A DNA stretch of 64,000 nt from Metellina segmentata. Lineage: Eukaryota > Arthropoda > Arachnida > Araneae > Tetragnathidae. Each line of letters starts with the position of its first letter. Position 1 is the stretch's first letter. The notes below the pieces were generated by a model that did not search any database, had not been told where the DNA came from, and was given only the letters and a program-made list of their open reading frames with translations. The stretch is taken from positions 135,086,011 through 135,150,010 of the forward strand of contig OX375872.1 in assembly GCA_947359465.1 (NCBI GenBank). Direction: 5' to 3'. Shown piece after piece: positions 44,063-54,945 of this stretch. The translations under genes were made by a program, and so were the position numbers.

Positions 44063-44690
44063 AAGTACGTGTTTGACTAGTATGATTGCAGATTCGGGCG
44101 TCGTAACAAATGTAAAAAATATCACGTGATCGTGAGAACGGTAGTAGCCAATCACAGCGAGCGTTCATTTGAATCCATGGATCACAAAACCCGCCGTTTG
44201 AGAATACGGTTCTTGATAATCCGCGGCTTAACACTCTCGGATCAACTGATCCTCAGCTTAACTTGAGAATAGGGCCGTTAAAGTGCACCAGCTTACAAGT
44301 ACACGGTCTTTAGTTGGATCAAGTTCTTCCGGGGTTGATAATCCTTACGGGATTGATCCTGGACCGTCGCCAATAGCCTATTATGTTGCTTCCAGTTAGA
44401 TGTTTATTAACTACTTACCTGTTGCTAATCCGATAATCTAACCGAGCAACTGTGAACAAGGAACCATTGCGAGTTCCAACCGAAGATCGTCGTGCATGTG
44501 ATTGCTAGTGCATTTTCAATCTGTCGTGGCCTCATGTTCCCACGTTGGTATGGTGCGGAAATTTGGAGTGGGCGCCAGTTCAGAAGTTGACCTTGTCATA
44601 TGACCATGATTCAAAATTTACTGGGCGTTGTCCTTGAATCTTTTCTCTTTTTTCGTGTATGCAAGAGTTGTAGTCAGCACATGTTCGATT
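44063..44690. mobile_element. mosaic of SINE A pieces and a MITE end
   Basis: Plus-oriented SINE pieces at 44335-44420 (GGATTGATCCTGGACCGTCG, GCCAATAGCC) and 44513-44640 (AATCTGTCGTGGCC, GGTATGGTGCGGAAATTTGG). The GAGAATACGG and GAGAATAGGGCCG motifs at ~44200 and ~44262 look like ends of a small DNA element. Confidence 0.5.
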
Positions 44691-44800
44691 CTTCCCTGGG
44701 TGTATTTCTCTTTTACATGTCAGTTAAGATTTCCATCTATACGTTCATTCACTTGACGTTTTTCACAGCTTGCTCAAATATGGCTTGTGCGACAAAACCA
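44690..44800 (+). mobile_element. SINE family B fragment, plus orientation
   Basis: TTCCCTGGGTGTATTTCTCT, CATGTCAGTTAAGATTTCC, TTCACTTGACGTTTTT and GCTTGCTCAAATATGGC: reverse complement of the left half of the family. Confidence 0.6.
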
Positions 44801-44849
44801 GAACTAACCAGCCAACCATTGTCATAAGCTAATGGTGCAATCAATTTTG

Positions 44850-44860
44850 CACATAAAAAG
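44850..44860 (+). promoter_or_regulatory. possible TATA-like element of secreted-protein gene 3
   Basis: CACATAAAAAGG, 190 bp upstream of the ATG, nearly the same distance as the TATA box of secreted-protein gene 2 (197 bp). No clear initiator, so tentative. Confidence 0.3.
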
Positions 44861-45040
44861 GCAAGGCATTTTGATATTTCTTGAAACAATTTTCAAAACT
44901 AGGAACACCAGTAACTATTGATAACACATGAATTTGAATGTATTTCACATTAAGTAGGCTTAAATGATACAATAGCCAGGATTATCAACTGATTAACACA
45001 ATTTATTTTCATTTTCAGATTCTGCTGTCAACCTCGAAAG

Positions 45041-45448
45041 ATGAAATTCTCCATGCGTAAAGCCATCAGAATATATTTGCTAGTTATAGTAATATATCTG
45101 GAACATGTGTCATGTAAACCAAGCCAAAAAGACACGATTTCGACTCTATTCAAGTTACAAAGCGATGAAACACACTTACAGTCAAAACAGTTTATTGGAT
45201 CAAGTGTAATTGGTGGTCTGATGTTGCCAATTTTACTAATGCTAACAACTACAGGTGTAATGGCTCGTATACCTAATGTTCTTCGGCGTTTAATAACTAG
45301 ACTTGGTGGTAGTGGTGGTTCACAAAAATCAAACTATAGATCAAATATTCAAGAAAATCAATTAAATGAAATAGCAAAACTATTACTGCAATCATTTCAG
45401 TTGGAGGAGGAACCAAACGAAAACTACAGAAAGTCAATAACAAGCTGA
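45041..45448 (+). CDS. small secreted protein of unknown family, member 3 (135 aa)
   Basis: Function unknown. The ATG at 45041 lies 24 bases after a strong acceptor (TTATTTTCATTTTCAG, ending 45018). Signal peptide: MKFSMRKAIR, hydrophobic IYLLVIVIYL, EHVSC, with probable cleavage after residue 25. Residues 49-76 carry the family segment: KQFIG, then GGLMLPILLMLTTTGVMAR, then IPNVLRRL. G58, PIL (63-65), R76 and P78-N79 align without gaps with member 1. The tail has LGGSGGS (88-94), a Gln/Leu-rich amphipathic stretch (ENQLNEIAKLLLQSF, 105-119) and an acidic LEEEPNE run. No cysteine remains after the signal peptide. Codon use is more AT-rich than in members 1 and 2, consistent with its AT-rich surroundings. 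AATAAA at 45705 and 45823. Confidence 0.75.
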   Translation: MKFSMRKAIRIYLLVIVIYLEHVSCKPSQKDTISTLFKLQSDETHLQSKQFIGSSVIGGLMLPILLMLTTTGVMARIPNVLRRLITRLGGSGGSQKSNYRSNIQENQLNEIAKLLLQSFQLEEEPNENYRKSITS

Positions 45449-45822
45449 TAAAACATGTTTTTAAGCTTAAGAAAATTATGGAAATATGAAGTATTTTCTT
45501 GATTTGCTTGTAACAAGCCTACATTAGGCTGTGAACTCATGAACTTAAATTGTACAATCCCAGACAAAGCAGATTATGAAAGGGCATTATCACATCACAA
45601 GCTATGAAGCAATTTGAGTGCAAGAAATAGTATTTTGATTACACCATGTCTACTACTTTATATACTTTGCCTGCAGACTGAAATTCTTTAAGAGAACTGT
45701 CATAATAAATTTTATGAAGATTGATCACTAGCAAGTTTCATAGAATTTTTTAAGTATTCAAATCTTTACAAGATTTCAATTCTGTAAAACAATGTGTTTT
45801 AAAAGTTGTATTGCCTGAATGT

Positions 45823-45828
45823 AATAAA
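45823..45828 (+). terminator. possible poly(A) signal of secreted-protein gene 3
   Basis: AATAAA in TGTAATAAACAG, 375 bp after the stop; another AATAAA at 45705 is an alternative. Confidence 0.4.
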
Positions 45829-45849
45829 CAGAAAATGCATATGCAGTAC

Positions 45850-48450
45850 TTTCTTGATTACTGATATTCAGTTTTCTGGGAATGATTGATTCAGTTTTCT
45901 GGGAATGATTGATCTCCCACCATTTTAATGCAAGCATATATATTTAAATTCGTAACACATACTGGATCACAGTAGTTTTTTAGATAACCAGCTTAGTGAT
46001 GAAGCATGCATTTTTAAACTTCCACATAGGAATGGATAAAATTTTTGTGATTATAATTACATATTATTATTTAGTTTCCCAACAAAATATGCAACTAAAC
46101 TTTTAATAAAATGAATGGTTTATCAAATATTCTTCAAAATTATAGTTTTTACATTTTAGGCAACAATAATGTGAAAGAATCTACTTTGAAACTTTTAATG
46201 AGTGGTTAAATTTTTACAAAGATAGAACTAAATGTAATAATTTGTACTTTTAATTGTTTTCAATAACTTATGTCTTATAAATACTTAAGAATTCATGTCT
46301 AAAAATACTAATTAATTATAGTTTAAAAACTTGCTTTTGCACATGAGTAATAGAAGCTCATTCTATATGAAAATCAGGTCTAAAACCTTGTGTTGCAAAT
46401 TAAAGCCCCTTTGCACCTACAGAATCTGGGACAACTCAAATCCTGTAAAATATGACTCCAAAGATTCAGGTGCATTGAAGTGGAACACTCCAAATTCAAG
46501 CAGTGTGAGAAGTATTTTGACGAACTATTTCGAGTGGAAGTAGCTCTCCTGAATATTTCAGTCGGTTCCAACAGGATTCAGATTTATAAGGAACACGGAT
46601 TTTGTATAACGGATAAGGGAGATCTAAAGTAATGACAATAACTGTACTTTTTTAGTAATGTCATTGAGAGGCCTTGACATGAAAAAAAAACATGATAACT
46701 ATCTTAATTCATTTTCTGATAATATTAAGAACAGTTTCCCTAAAATAGAATTAGTTTTTCATTTCTTAAAGCGTTCATTTAGTTTTATGCACATGAGCCC
46801 AAAAATACAATTATGTTCATCGATTCTGCTCTAAAAGTAAGCAAATTAAAAAAGCAAATAAAATAAAACCTAAATGCAAAAATGAAGACAAATAAAATGT
46901 AAACAAAAATATTACAATAATAAAAATGTTTAATAAAATAAACAATGAGATCAGCTTAGTAAATTATTTCTTTGAAAGTTCAAATACAATTTAGATAGGA
47001 TAAAATAAAATGAAATACAATACAGAGTAAAATGATACACAAGGTGAAAGATTAAAAAACATTTTAAGGGCTCAAGTTGAAACAGATATTTATTCAATAA
47101 AATTAGTCAAATTTTCAAAATAAATGGAATAAAAAACAATTCATGAATGAAATTAATTTGAAAAAATTGTAAATGTAATAAATAATTTTACAAAAATTCT
47201 AGAAGCATCACTGGATAGAACAAATAACATTTACAAATGAACACATAAATTTACAGAAAAGCCATTTAAGAGTGTATTGCAAAATGATGCAAATTGAAAG
47301 ATATTTAGACATGTGAATTATCAATTTGAGGTAACAATTTTTTTTGTGGAACTTAAAAATCTAGTCTATTCCCATTTCTACAATTAAGTTATTTATAATG
47401 TGTGCTTCCTGTACCAGAATGAACTTCAACATGAAAATAGCTTTCAGACTTCAACTAGCCTTTCAGTCACTGTTGTGTTTAGAAAGTTCTATAAAAAACT
47501 TATAAAAAGCCAGTCAATGTTAGCATATCACAGCAGAAATGCAAGTATGTGTTGAATCTGAAAACTGATTGGAAGGGAAAATGTTAATCATAATAGGAGT
47601 GGAGCATAAAAAGTGTGTTGACAGTAGCTATCAAAATTAGGCAAGATTTACAATATCTGAATTGGAATGACATAGATACTCTGGTATGTTTAGACTGTCT
47701 TTCAATTTGGTTTGCTTGTGTAAAAGATTGACATTGTCATAACAGAACTACTCATTGTAAAAAATGAGTCAGGGTTGTGTTGGATTGGTACTGATTGCTG
47801 TTTTGAAATTTAGGGATGAGATGGTCACAAGGCTAATTTTACTTCCATTGGGGAGAACCACACAGCTGAACAGCATGGAGTAATGGTTTGTGTTGCCATC
47901 AGCTTCAAAAGTCGATTATCTCTTGCACCCATAACTGGTATTGTGGGTTGAGACGATTTATTAATATGCAATAAAAAAATACAAAACACTACATGAAAAA
48001 GTATTAATTGAATATAGATAATACTAGCAAAAACAGTTTCTTCAAGGCATCCGCTATCTTGGTGAGCACAATCATCAAATTTATTTGATTAAGAACACAT
48101 GGGATGTTTTTTCTTATCAAAGTAGTACACATCTGATGCTCTCAAGATGAAGATACATGGCGGACCTCAGTGAATACTATTTCTTTGGAATTCTTAGGGA
48201 TTGGTAATATAGACTTATGAACCCAAAATTGCATGGTGAGCTGCCAAATATACATGCTTAACATGAATACAGGCATATCAAGTAACCCTGTATATTTTCC
48301 CACAATACTGATATCGAATCTAAACAACAAAATGATTTATTTGCAATCTTCGAATCTGTTCAAATTTGGTCTTGTCAGTCAACCAAGATCCAGCTTTTTC
48401 TATATTAAATAGTATGTTTTATAAATAAATATCTAGACTAGAAGGCCAGT
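45850..48450. other. AT-rich intergenic region
   Basis: No convincing gene. A 25-bp perfect tandem pair (TTCAGTTTTCTGGGAATGAT) lies at ~45868-45915. The right part should include the 3' untranslated region of the minus-strand kinase gene; AATAAA on the minus strand at 48454-48459 is a candidate poly(A) signal ~240 bp after its stop. Confidence 0.4.
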
Positions 48451-48698
48451 AATTTTATTACAACTCAAATTCCAGAACAAAATACACAGATCATTAAATA
48501 AGATGAAAACTGATATTTATAAATTTGTTAAAATACTTTCAACAAGCACAATATTTATAAATAAAAATGGCTTTAATATTTACAAAAGTAGCAAACTGCT
48601 CATAAAAGTATCATTGAGCAATATAGTACAAATAGTTTGCACAAACACACTTTAACAGCTACATGTAAAACTTGAAGCACTTAAAAGTTCTTAATTTA

Positions 48699-48782
48699 CT
48701 ACCAATTGTTCATGCCTGGCTTGCTAAGAGTCATAAAATATATTTGACAAGCAGAACCACCTTTAGCAGACGAAAAAAATAC
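48699..48782 (-). CDS. msn: misshapen/TNIK/MAP4K4-type kinase, terminal exon
   Basis: The gene encodes a Ste20-group (GCK-IV) kinase that signals to JNK and the cytoskeleton. This window holds only its C-terminal citron-homology (CNH) domain, which binds small GTPases and other partners. This exon encodes the last 27 residues: VFFSSAKGGSACQIYFMTLS, then KPGMNNW and TAG. The family end is VFFxSxRxGGSSQVYFMTL...W, so the assignment is firm. The acceptor reads TTTTATAG on the minus strand and the phase is 0, joining LCERNEK of the preceding exon. The ortholog name msn is used by analogy with the arthropod gene; the kinase domain lies outside the window, so MINK/TNIK/MAP4K4 subtype cannot be decided. 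Confidence 0.92.
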   Translation of the reverse strand, partial: VFFSSAKGGSACQIYFMTLSKPGMNNW

Positions 48783-48959
48783 CTATAAAAGAAAATTAAT
48801 TTATACTGTTTCAGTAAAATACAATAACAAGAATATATAAAACTGCTTGGTGCAAATTTCGTTCAAGTTTTTTAGGATTTTTGCTACACCTTAATACTAG
48901 ATTTGAAATTATCTGTTTTGAAAGATTGACTATCCTTTATGAGAACAAATACAATGCAT

Positions 48960-50500
48960 CACCAAAAGTATATATATATATCCTGCCTTTAGATTACCAG
49001 CAGTAAAGGTCATTGTCAACCTCTCGTTCAATGTCATTGATCTGAACTACTCTTAACTTAGTGTTCCAGGTAAATCGATTTGGAGAGCGGTATCCGGACT
49101 ACAGGTAGGGTAAACCTATTCAGAAGACCATACCTGGTAAACTTATTCAGAGTCCTATATCTGGTCTATAGGTTTGGTTAAGCCTGTTTAGAGGGTCATA
49201 TCAGGTCTATGGGATGAGTAAACCAGCTACTGAGGGTTCTCCTTTGAAAATATAGGGGGGGGGGAACAAATACACGCACTCGCAAGAGAAGGAAGAGTCC
49301 ATCTTGTTTTTTCTTAAATCTGCCCTGACCTGGGCATTCTAAACACCACGTCTTTCCGACCGGTGGGATCAAAAGAGTTAAGGTAGGAAGGAAAGTATTT
49401 TAATTAATGTCACAATGGATCAACACAATATTCAATACTTAAGTATCAGAATCTAATGAAAGTATTCACGGATACATAAATATGTAAGTAGTGTAAAAAT
49501 GTGTGGTGGTTTTTATAGATTTCTTTTTGATCTTTGAATTCAATTATGTTAACGAATACACTCATATAGACAGCAGTTCTTTGTTTTCTATGTACCCAAT
49601 CATAAGTCCCAATCCATTTTCAACTGAATAAATAAGAGAAATTTTACATGACAACTACAACGACCTGACAAAAACTGATTGATTGCAGAGCAAATAATGA
49701 AACAAATCGAAAAGATTTTTTTTTAAACCTAAAAATAAAATTAGATCAATATTATTTAGTATCACATACTTTAATATCATTTCAAATACATAATTGCACT
49801 ACTCAGTATTATCCTAAATTACTTCCCTACAACTAAAGCTCTATGAATGGAAGAATATAATTTCTTGTTACACACTTAATTAAGTTTTATCAGTGTAGTT
49901 TTAGTTTTGTACACACAGAGAGAGTTGACTACAAAGAAAACAGAATCTAAAGAAATCATTCTGTGACATAAAAATATTAAAGTTTTTTAACATGTGGACA
50001 TTATTTTAGTTTTTTTAGTCCATTTATCATGTTAACTTAATTAGTACGAACATGGACTGCAGTTTTGTTTTTAATATACTAAATCAAAACATAAATAACC
50101 ATTTTCAAGTGTAGTTAAAAGAATAAATAAGAGGAATTTTAAGACAACTAGAATGACAAACATTTAAAACTGAAAATTGATAGATTGTAAAGCAAATAAT
50201 GAAACAGAGAAGGCGAGATTTAAGAACCCTTCACGTAAACTTAGATCAATTCTAAAGAAAGCAATGAGTTACTTAAATAATATGCAAGTAGTGCATACAA
50301 ATGTGTTGTGATTTTTAATAGTTGTTTCAATTCTTTTTTAGCTATGTTAACCTAATCAAGTCTATGATCACACACACACACACGCACACACACACGCACA
50401 TATATATTACCCAATCATGTTGATATACAATTTCAAGTGTAGTCCAATTAATAAATAGAGGTCTTACAAGACAAAAATGAAAACATCAATATATGAAGCA
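48960..50500. other. intron of the kinase gene
   Basis: Holds a G-run at 49254-49264, a SINE A fragment at 49381-49425 (GGTAGGAAGGAAAGTATTTTAA) and a (CA)n-like run at 50370-50402. No coding sequence seen. Confidence 0.5.
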
Positions 50501-50545
50501 TCACAATGCTTCAATATTTGTTACAAATCTAAGTATGGATCTTAC

Positions 50546-50685
50546 CTTTTCATTCCTCTCACACAGAAATTTTAATCTTTGAGCTTTCTTGTGCATAAAT
50601 ACACCATCCAAATGTCCAGTTTCGACATTACGAATTTCAATAGCTTTATTTCCCCAGCCCATCACCTGCCCAGTTCCAATAAATG
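50546..50685 (-). CDS. msn: misshapen/TNIK-type kinase, penultimate exon
   Basis: 140 bp, in by phase 1, out by phase 0. Encodes [20 protein letters not shown], then [20 protein letters not shown] and CERNEK: the most conserved stretch of the CNH domain of the misshapen family. Acceptor TTTTTATGTAG and donor GTAAGATC on the minus strand. The open frame runs on into the introns at both ends and gives a spurious longer ORF. Confidence 0.95.
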
Positions 50686-50780
50686 CTACATAAAAATAAA
50701 CCGTGTGTAAGCAAATTACATAAAACAAACTGGAGACAAGAATGAACAAAACTAGTTAAGATGAGAAAGTAAGATATTAC

Positions 50781-50861
50781 CAACTGATGTAGGCATTTCT
50801 CCCCATTGTAATACAATATTCTTGCTAACTTTTCCAAAAGTATTCACATATATACCTTCAT
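50781..50861 (-). CDS. msn: misshapen/TNIK-type kinase, CNH exon
   Basis: 81 bp, phase 1 at both ends. Encodes EGIYVNTFGKVSKNIVLQWG, then EMPTSV. It joins ..LLCYDN upstream (codon AAT split) and AFIG downstream (codon GCA split). Acceptor ACTGTTACAG, donor GTAATATC. Separated from the next exon by only 95 bp. Confidence 0.93.
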
Positions 50862-51729
50862 CTGTAACAGTAACAGCAAAATAAACACCAATACAAAAAC
50901 ATGCTATAGAATATATCCCAGATTAAATTGAAAACAATGAAATATTCAACATTTATGGCTTATACTTTTCTCTATATTCAGTAATAAGAAAATTTATACA
51001 CTACATAAAAACTTAACACAGAAAATGAAACATGCAACAAACCTTCTGCAAAATGTATTGATTTCTCAAAACTATTATAAATTCATAGAAAACATCTTAG
51101 TAATATTCTTTAGAAGTAGACATTTTAAAATTAACAATTTATGTAATTAATCAAAAAAACAATCTAACTATAAAAATTAGTACTGTGATCAAACATAAAA
51201 TAAAACTTAGTATTTTATATTTGAAATTTAATAAAGTCCAAATCGTCATTAACATAAAAATTGAATTTCTAACTTTGGACTCCCTCCAAAATGAAATCCT
51301 GGATCTGGTGAGTTTTAGTATTACTACTTTTAGCATTTAGGATACATTAAATATTTAACTCTTGAAGTTATAAATTAAAGTAGGGTTTGAGAGAAATAAC
51401 AAGTTTAAAATTAAAATATACAGGTCATCCAAACAATTCTACCACTTCCAGAAAAACAGTCTTGCACATATTGTGAGAAGTGGAAGCATGTTGGAAGAAG
51501 ACAATGATCAGATCCACAACTGCCACATTATTAGAACCACAAAATTCATCAGAATAGCAATGGGCATTTTAGAATTCATTGTTTGCTCAAGTCCACACCA
51601 TAAAAAAAACTGGTTACATATATAAAACTGATGAAACAGTATAAAAATTTTATCCGTCAGGCTGTCTCCAAATCCAAACATGTTAATTACATTGAAAATT
51701 GGAAACAATCAGAAATGGAATGGCAGGTT

Positions 51730-51925
51730 GGTTGCTTTTTATGGTGCAAATGTAATATTTGGGCAAGCTGAACCAAATGCCAAGTAAATGGATATGTATA
51801 CACAAGGAAAGCTTTACTGACACAAAATAGAGAAATACACTCAGGGAGGAATCGAACATATGCCACTTACAGCTAACAAGTGGCTACTGCAGTGGGTAAA
51901 CTCACTAAGCCAGTGACCTCCAGAA
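51730..51925 (-). mobile_element. SINE family B copy in an intron of the kinase gene
   Basis: TATGGTGCAAATGTAATATT, GGGCAAGCTGAACC, ATACACAAGGAAAGCTTTAC, AGAGAAATACACTCAGG and a head remnant with GGGAGGAATCGAACATATG and CTGCAGTGGGTAAACTC. Confidence 0.65.
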
Positions 51926-52288
51926 ATAGCAGGAAACATATCAAGCTAAATGACACTTAGAATTGAAAAATGTGACAGCAAAGCAGTGATTTGTGTGCTA
52001 CAGCTCAACCACATAGTAATGTATGTACAGCTTGTAATGCTCACCTTTTATATCCTCATATCACTTATAGTTGACTTTAGAGTGTCTAAATTCTTTAGCT
52101 TTTATTATTCAACTTCTGATAAAAAGCAGCACATTTCAGAGAAGATATTTGTTGTATTTATACAAATGCTTGGTTTTGTCTGAATACTTTTAAATTATAC
52201 TTCCAGAAAAATAAAAATTATGTAACATTTTAAAACTTAAAAATGTCTTAAAAACTATTGAATTTAATCTGACAAAATTATTACTTAC

Positions 52289-52367
52289 TATCATAACATA
52301 ATAATAATTGCATTCCCTTAGAGTTTGGCAAAGTAACAATAGCATGAGGTGTAATATTCCCTTGTGA
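52289..52367 (-). CDS. msn: misshapen/TNIK-type kinase, CNH exon
   Basis: 79 bp, phase 0 in, phase 1 out. Encodes SQGNITPHAIVTLPNSKGMQ, then LLLCYD. Family relatives have QGNITPHAIV...GM..LVCYEDEG at this place. Acceptor TTCTTTTACAG, donor GTAAGTAA. Confidence 0.93.
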
Positions 52368-53126
52368 CTGTAAAAGAAAATGTCTAAGATCAAAACACTC
52401 TTTCAAATTAAAAAATTTTAAAAGTCATATCAATGTGCTATGCAATCATTCAGAAAATATTCAGTTTGTACACTAAAAAATTAGATAGTTCAGAAGTTAA
52501 AAGCAAAAACAATGAGAAAACCTAGACCTTAGCCTGTGTTGACTGAATTCCACAGAATTGCAAAACTTGAGACAGAAAACTTTATTTTCAATGCCTTTAT
52601 TGAAAACTAGATTTATTGCTATAGATGAGTAGAAAGAGAAATGTGTATACTGAAATCTACATGTAATGCATCATATCTAAGAGGTTTTAGTGATTTCCTG
52701 AGTCATTATTGAATGGACAACGTAGGAGTAAATGCTAAACAATATCTATGTTCAAGGTATTCATAAATAGTAACTTATATGCTCTTAATAATAGGAAGTT
52801 TTAAGAAAGGAAAGAAATGTAAATATTCTACTAAGGCGATTTTGCTACTTATTTTTCAGAGCATATCTATTTTGTTTTGAAAATATAACATGAGTTTATG
52901 CATAGAAATTAATATATTTGTAAAGAACTCTATTTGTAGATACTTTTCATGCTTGTTAAGTTGACAGTGACATAATAGCTTTCCCATCAAAGGTTCAACT
53001 GTTTAAATAATTTTAAAATACATAAAAAGTAATTTTATTGTTACACAGTTAACTACAAAAATAGAAATGAAAATCAAATGTATAAAAATATAACTAATAC
53101 AAACGAAAAAAATTTATGTAACTCAC

Positions 53127-53377
53127 ATGAGTAGGAAGATATACATCATACACAGCTCCAGAATCTAGATCCACAGCATGGAAGCCATCAGCTGAGCCAA
53201 ATATAACTTTAAGGCGAATATTTTCTTCTACTGTCAAGTCCACTAACAGAGGCTTGTGTAAAAGATCGGAAAATGATTTAAATGCCATAAACTTGTGATA
53301 AGGTTTAGGCGCCCATGCATAAATTTCAACACTCTCTTTTAAGGCAATGACGAGGAACTTTATCCTTTCATATTTAA
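53127..53377 (-). CDS. msn: misshapen/TNIK-type kinase, CNH exon
   Basis: 251 bp, phase 1 in, phase 0 out. Encodes [80 protein letters not shown] and PTH. This is diagnostic of the MAP4K4/TNIK/MINK/misshapen CNH domain. Acceptor TCTGTATTTTAG, donor GTGAGTTA. The 5' neighbour should encode the GW-TTVGDLEGC-HYKV part; I do not find it before the window ends. Confidence 0.95.
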
Positions 53378-54876
53378 CTAAAATACAGAAAAACAACATA
53401 ACTAACAAACTTTGGAACTACAAAAGCGATACAAATGCTACATTATAAAATTTACGTGTAGATAATGCAAAAACATGTATATGTTACAACAGCTAGTGTA
53501 CAAAACTGAAAGATGGGGCTTAAAAAGCCCTAATGGATGATTATCAATTCAAATATTAACATGGCAAAACTGACAACCTAAACATAAAACAATGATAAAA
53601 GCTTTGTATTGAAGTGAAGTATCATAAACACATGTACTCAGTCAAATATACAAAATAAAAATATGTAATGTTGCCCTATTTAAGATGAAAAACTTTTACA
53701 AAAATGTCCTTGATACCATTTACCTCAGAAGACAAGTTCCTTTTCTCCAACTACCATTTGCATCTTCTAACTCTTGTAAAAGGGTTTTATTTAAAAAAAA
53801 CAAAACTAAAGATAGTACACTATTCTGAAATTGAACACATGCAAAATCCTACCCAACACAACTATGCAAAATTGTGACTATTTTGGTACTTATAACTTAA
53901 TTACAGAAAAAGACAATTTTTGTTCTATTTGAAATATCACTAGAAATCTGTTAAACATTCAGATTTGTTAATATTGGAAAGTATGTATAGAGGGCCAATA
54001 ACATAAGCTCCATTCTATTCCAATTATTTTAAACCATAAAATGTTAGTGAACATTGCAGCAGGGGCCAATTTTCAATACTCATAAAAACAGTGTAAAATT
54101 CAATAAAATAAAGGAATCGAAACAATATAATGTGGTAGATACGATTTCATTAGGAAAACAAAGACTAACGTTATATTCAAAAGTTTTAGTGTAATCTACA
54201 AAGGTGTACTCTAAAAGTGTAGAAACAGAAATCTTGAAAACTATAAAAAAAAAAAAAAAAATTTCATGGTAAACAATCTTTACAGTGATCAAATATTTCA
54301 AAGAACAAGCTTTGGAGCACAAATAAAATACCAAAACAGGGATGTGATTGGGTGCAATTAAAAATGAATTGCTGTGATATTTCTTTAAATAAAAAATTAT
54401 TTTATGGTAAAATTAGAATATTTTTGTGCTTACATCTTAATTTAATTTTTTTTAAATGTGTATAATAAACTTCCAGAAACTTGCAAAACCACAACACAAA
54501 AACTAAATTGAAAAAGAAGTATAACACTGACACTAATCCAATTCCAATGAATACTTATGCTCAATACAAAATTTCATGAAAATATTAATGAATATTTTAG
54601 GATACACTAACAATCTTTTATTGGCAAATAAATAAATAGAAATATGGAAATAAAGGAAATGAAACTAAAGGGGTCTGATATTCAAAAGTAAACAAAAGGA
54701 TCCAAACTTAAAAAACCTTCCTTTGGTCCTAAACTACAATGCGTGATTCAAGCAAAATAATAATCTTCTACCAGGTCTTTTCAAACAAAAATATAAATAT
54801 TAAACCAGGAACTCGTAAAACTAAAGACTATATAAATTCACTGAACATAGCATATCAGAGGACAGAAATATTTTAC

Positions 54877-54945
54877 CATTGCCACTCCATATTCGAAATG
54901 TATTTTCCCAGTCTTTAAAGCCATGTTGAGGAATAGACCACACCA
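54877..54945 (-). CDS. candidate 69-bp cassette exon of the kinase gene
   Basis: Bounded by a pyrimidine-rich acceptor (TTTTTTGCTTTCCAAG) and a donor (ATGGTAAAAT) on the minus strand. It is phase 1 at both ends, so it could be included or skipped without changing frame between HY-x-V and KYERIKF of the CNH domain. It would encode VWSIPQHGFKDWENTFRIWS and GN. I do not recall such an insert in known family members. Equally good chance splice sites are possible in AT-rich introns. Confidence 0.35.

Noticed and set aside
53721..53770. Minus-strand candidate exon (LEDANGSWRKGTCLL) of the kinase gene
   Set aside because: Its only open frame would leave in phase 2, which does not fit the phase 1 entry of the KYERIKF exon, and the sequence does not match the family.
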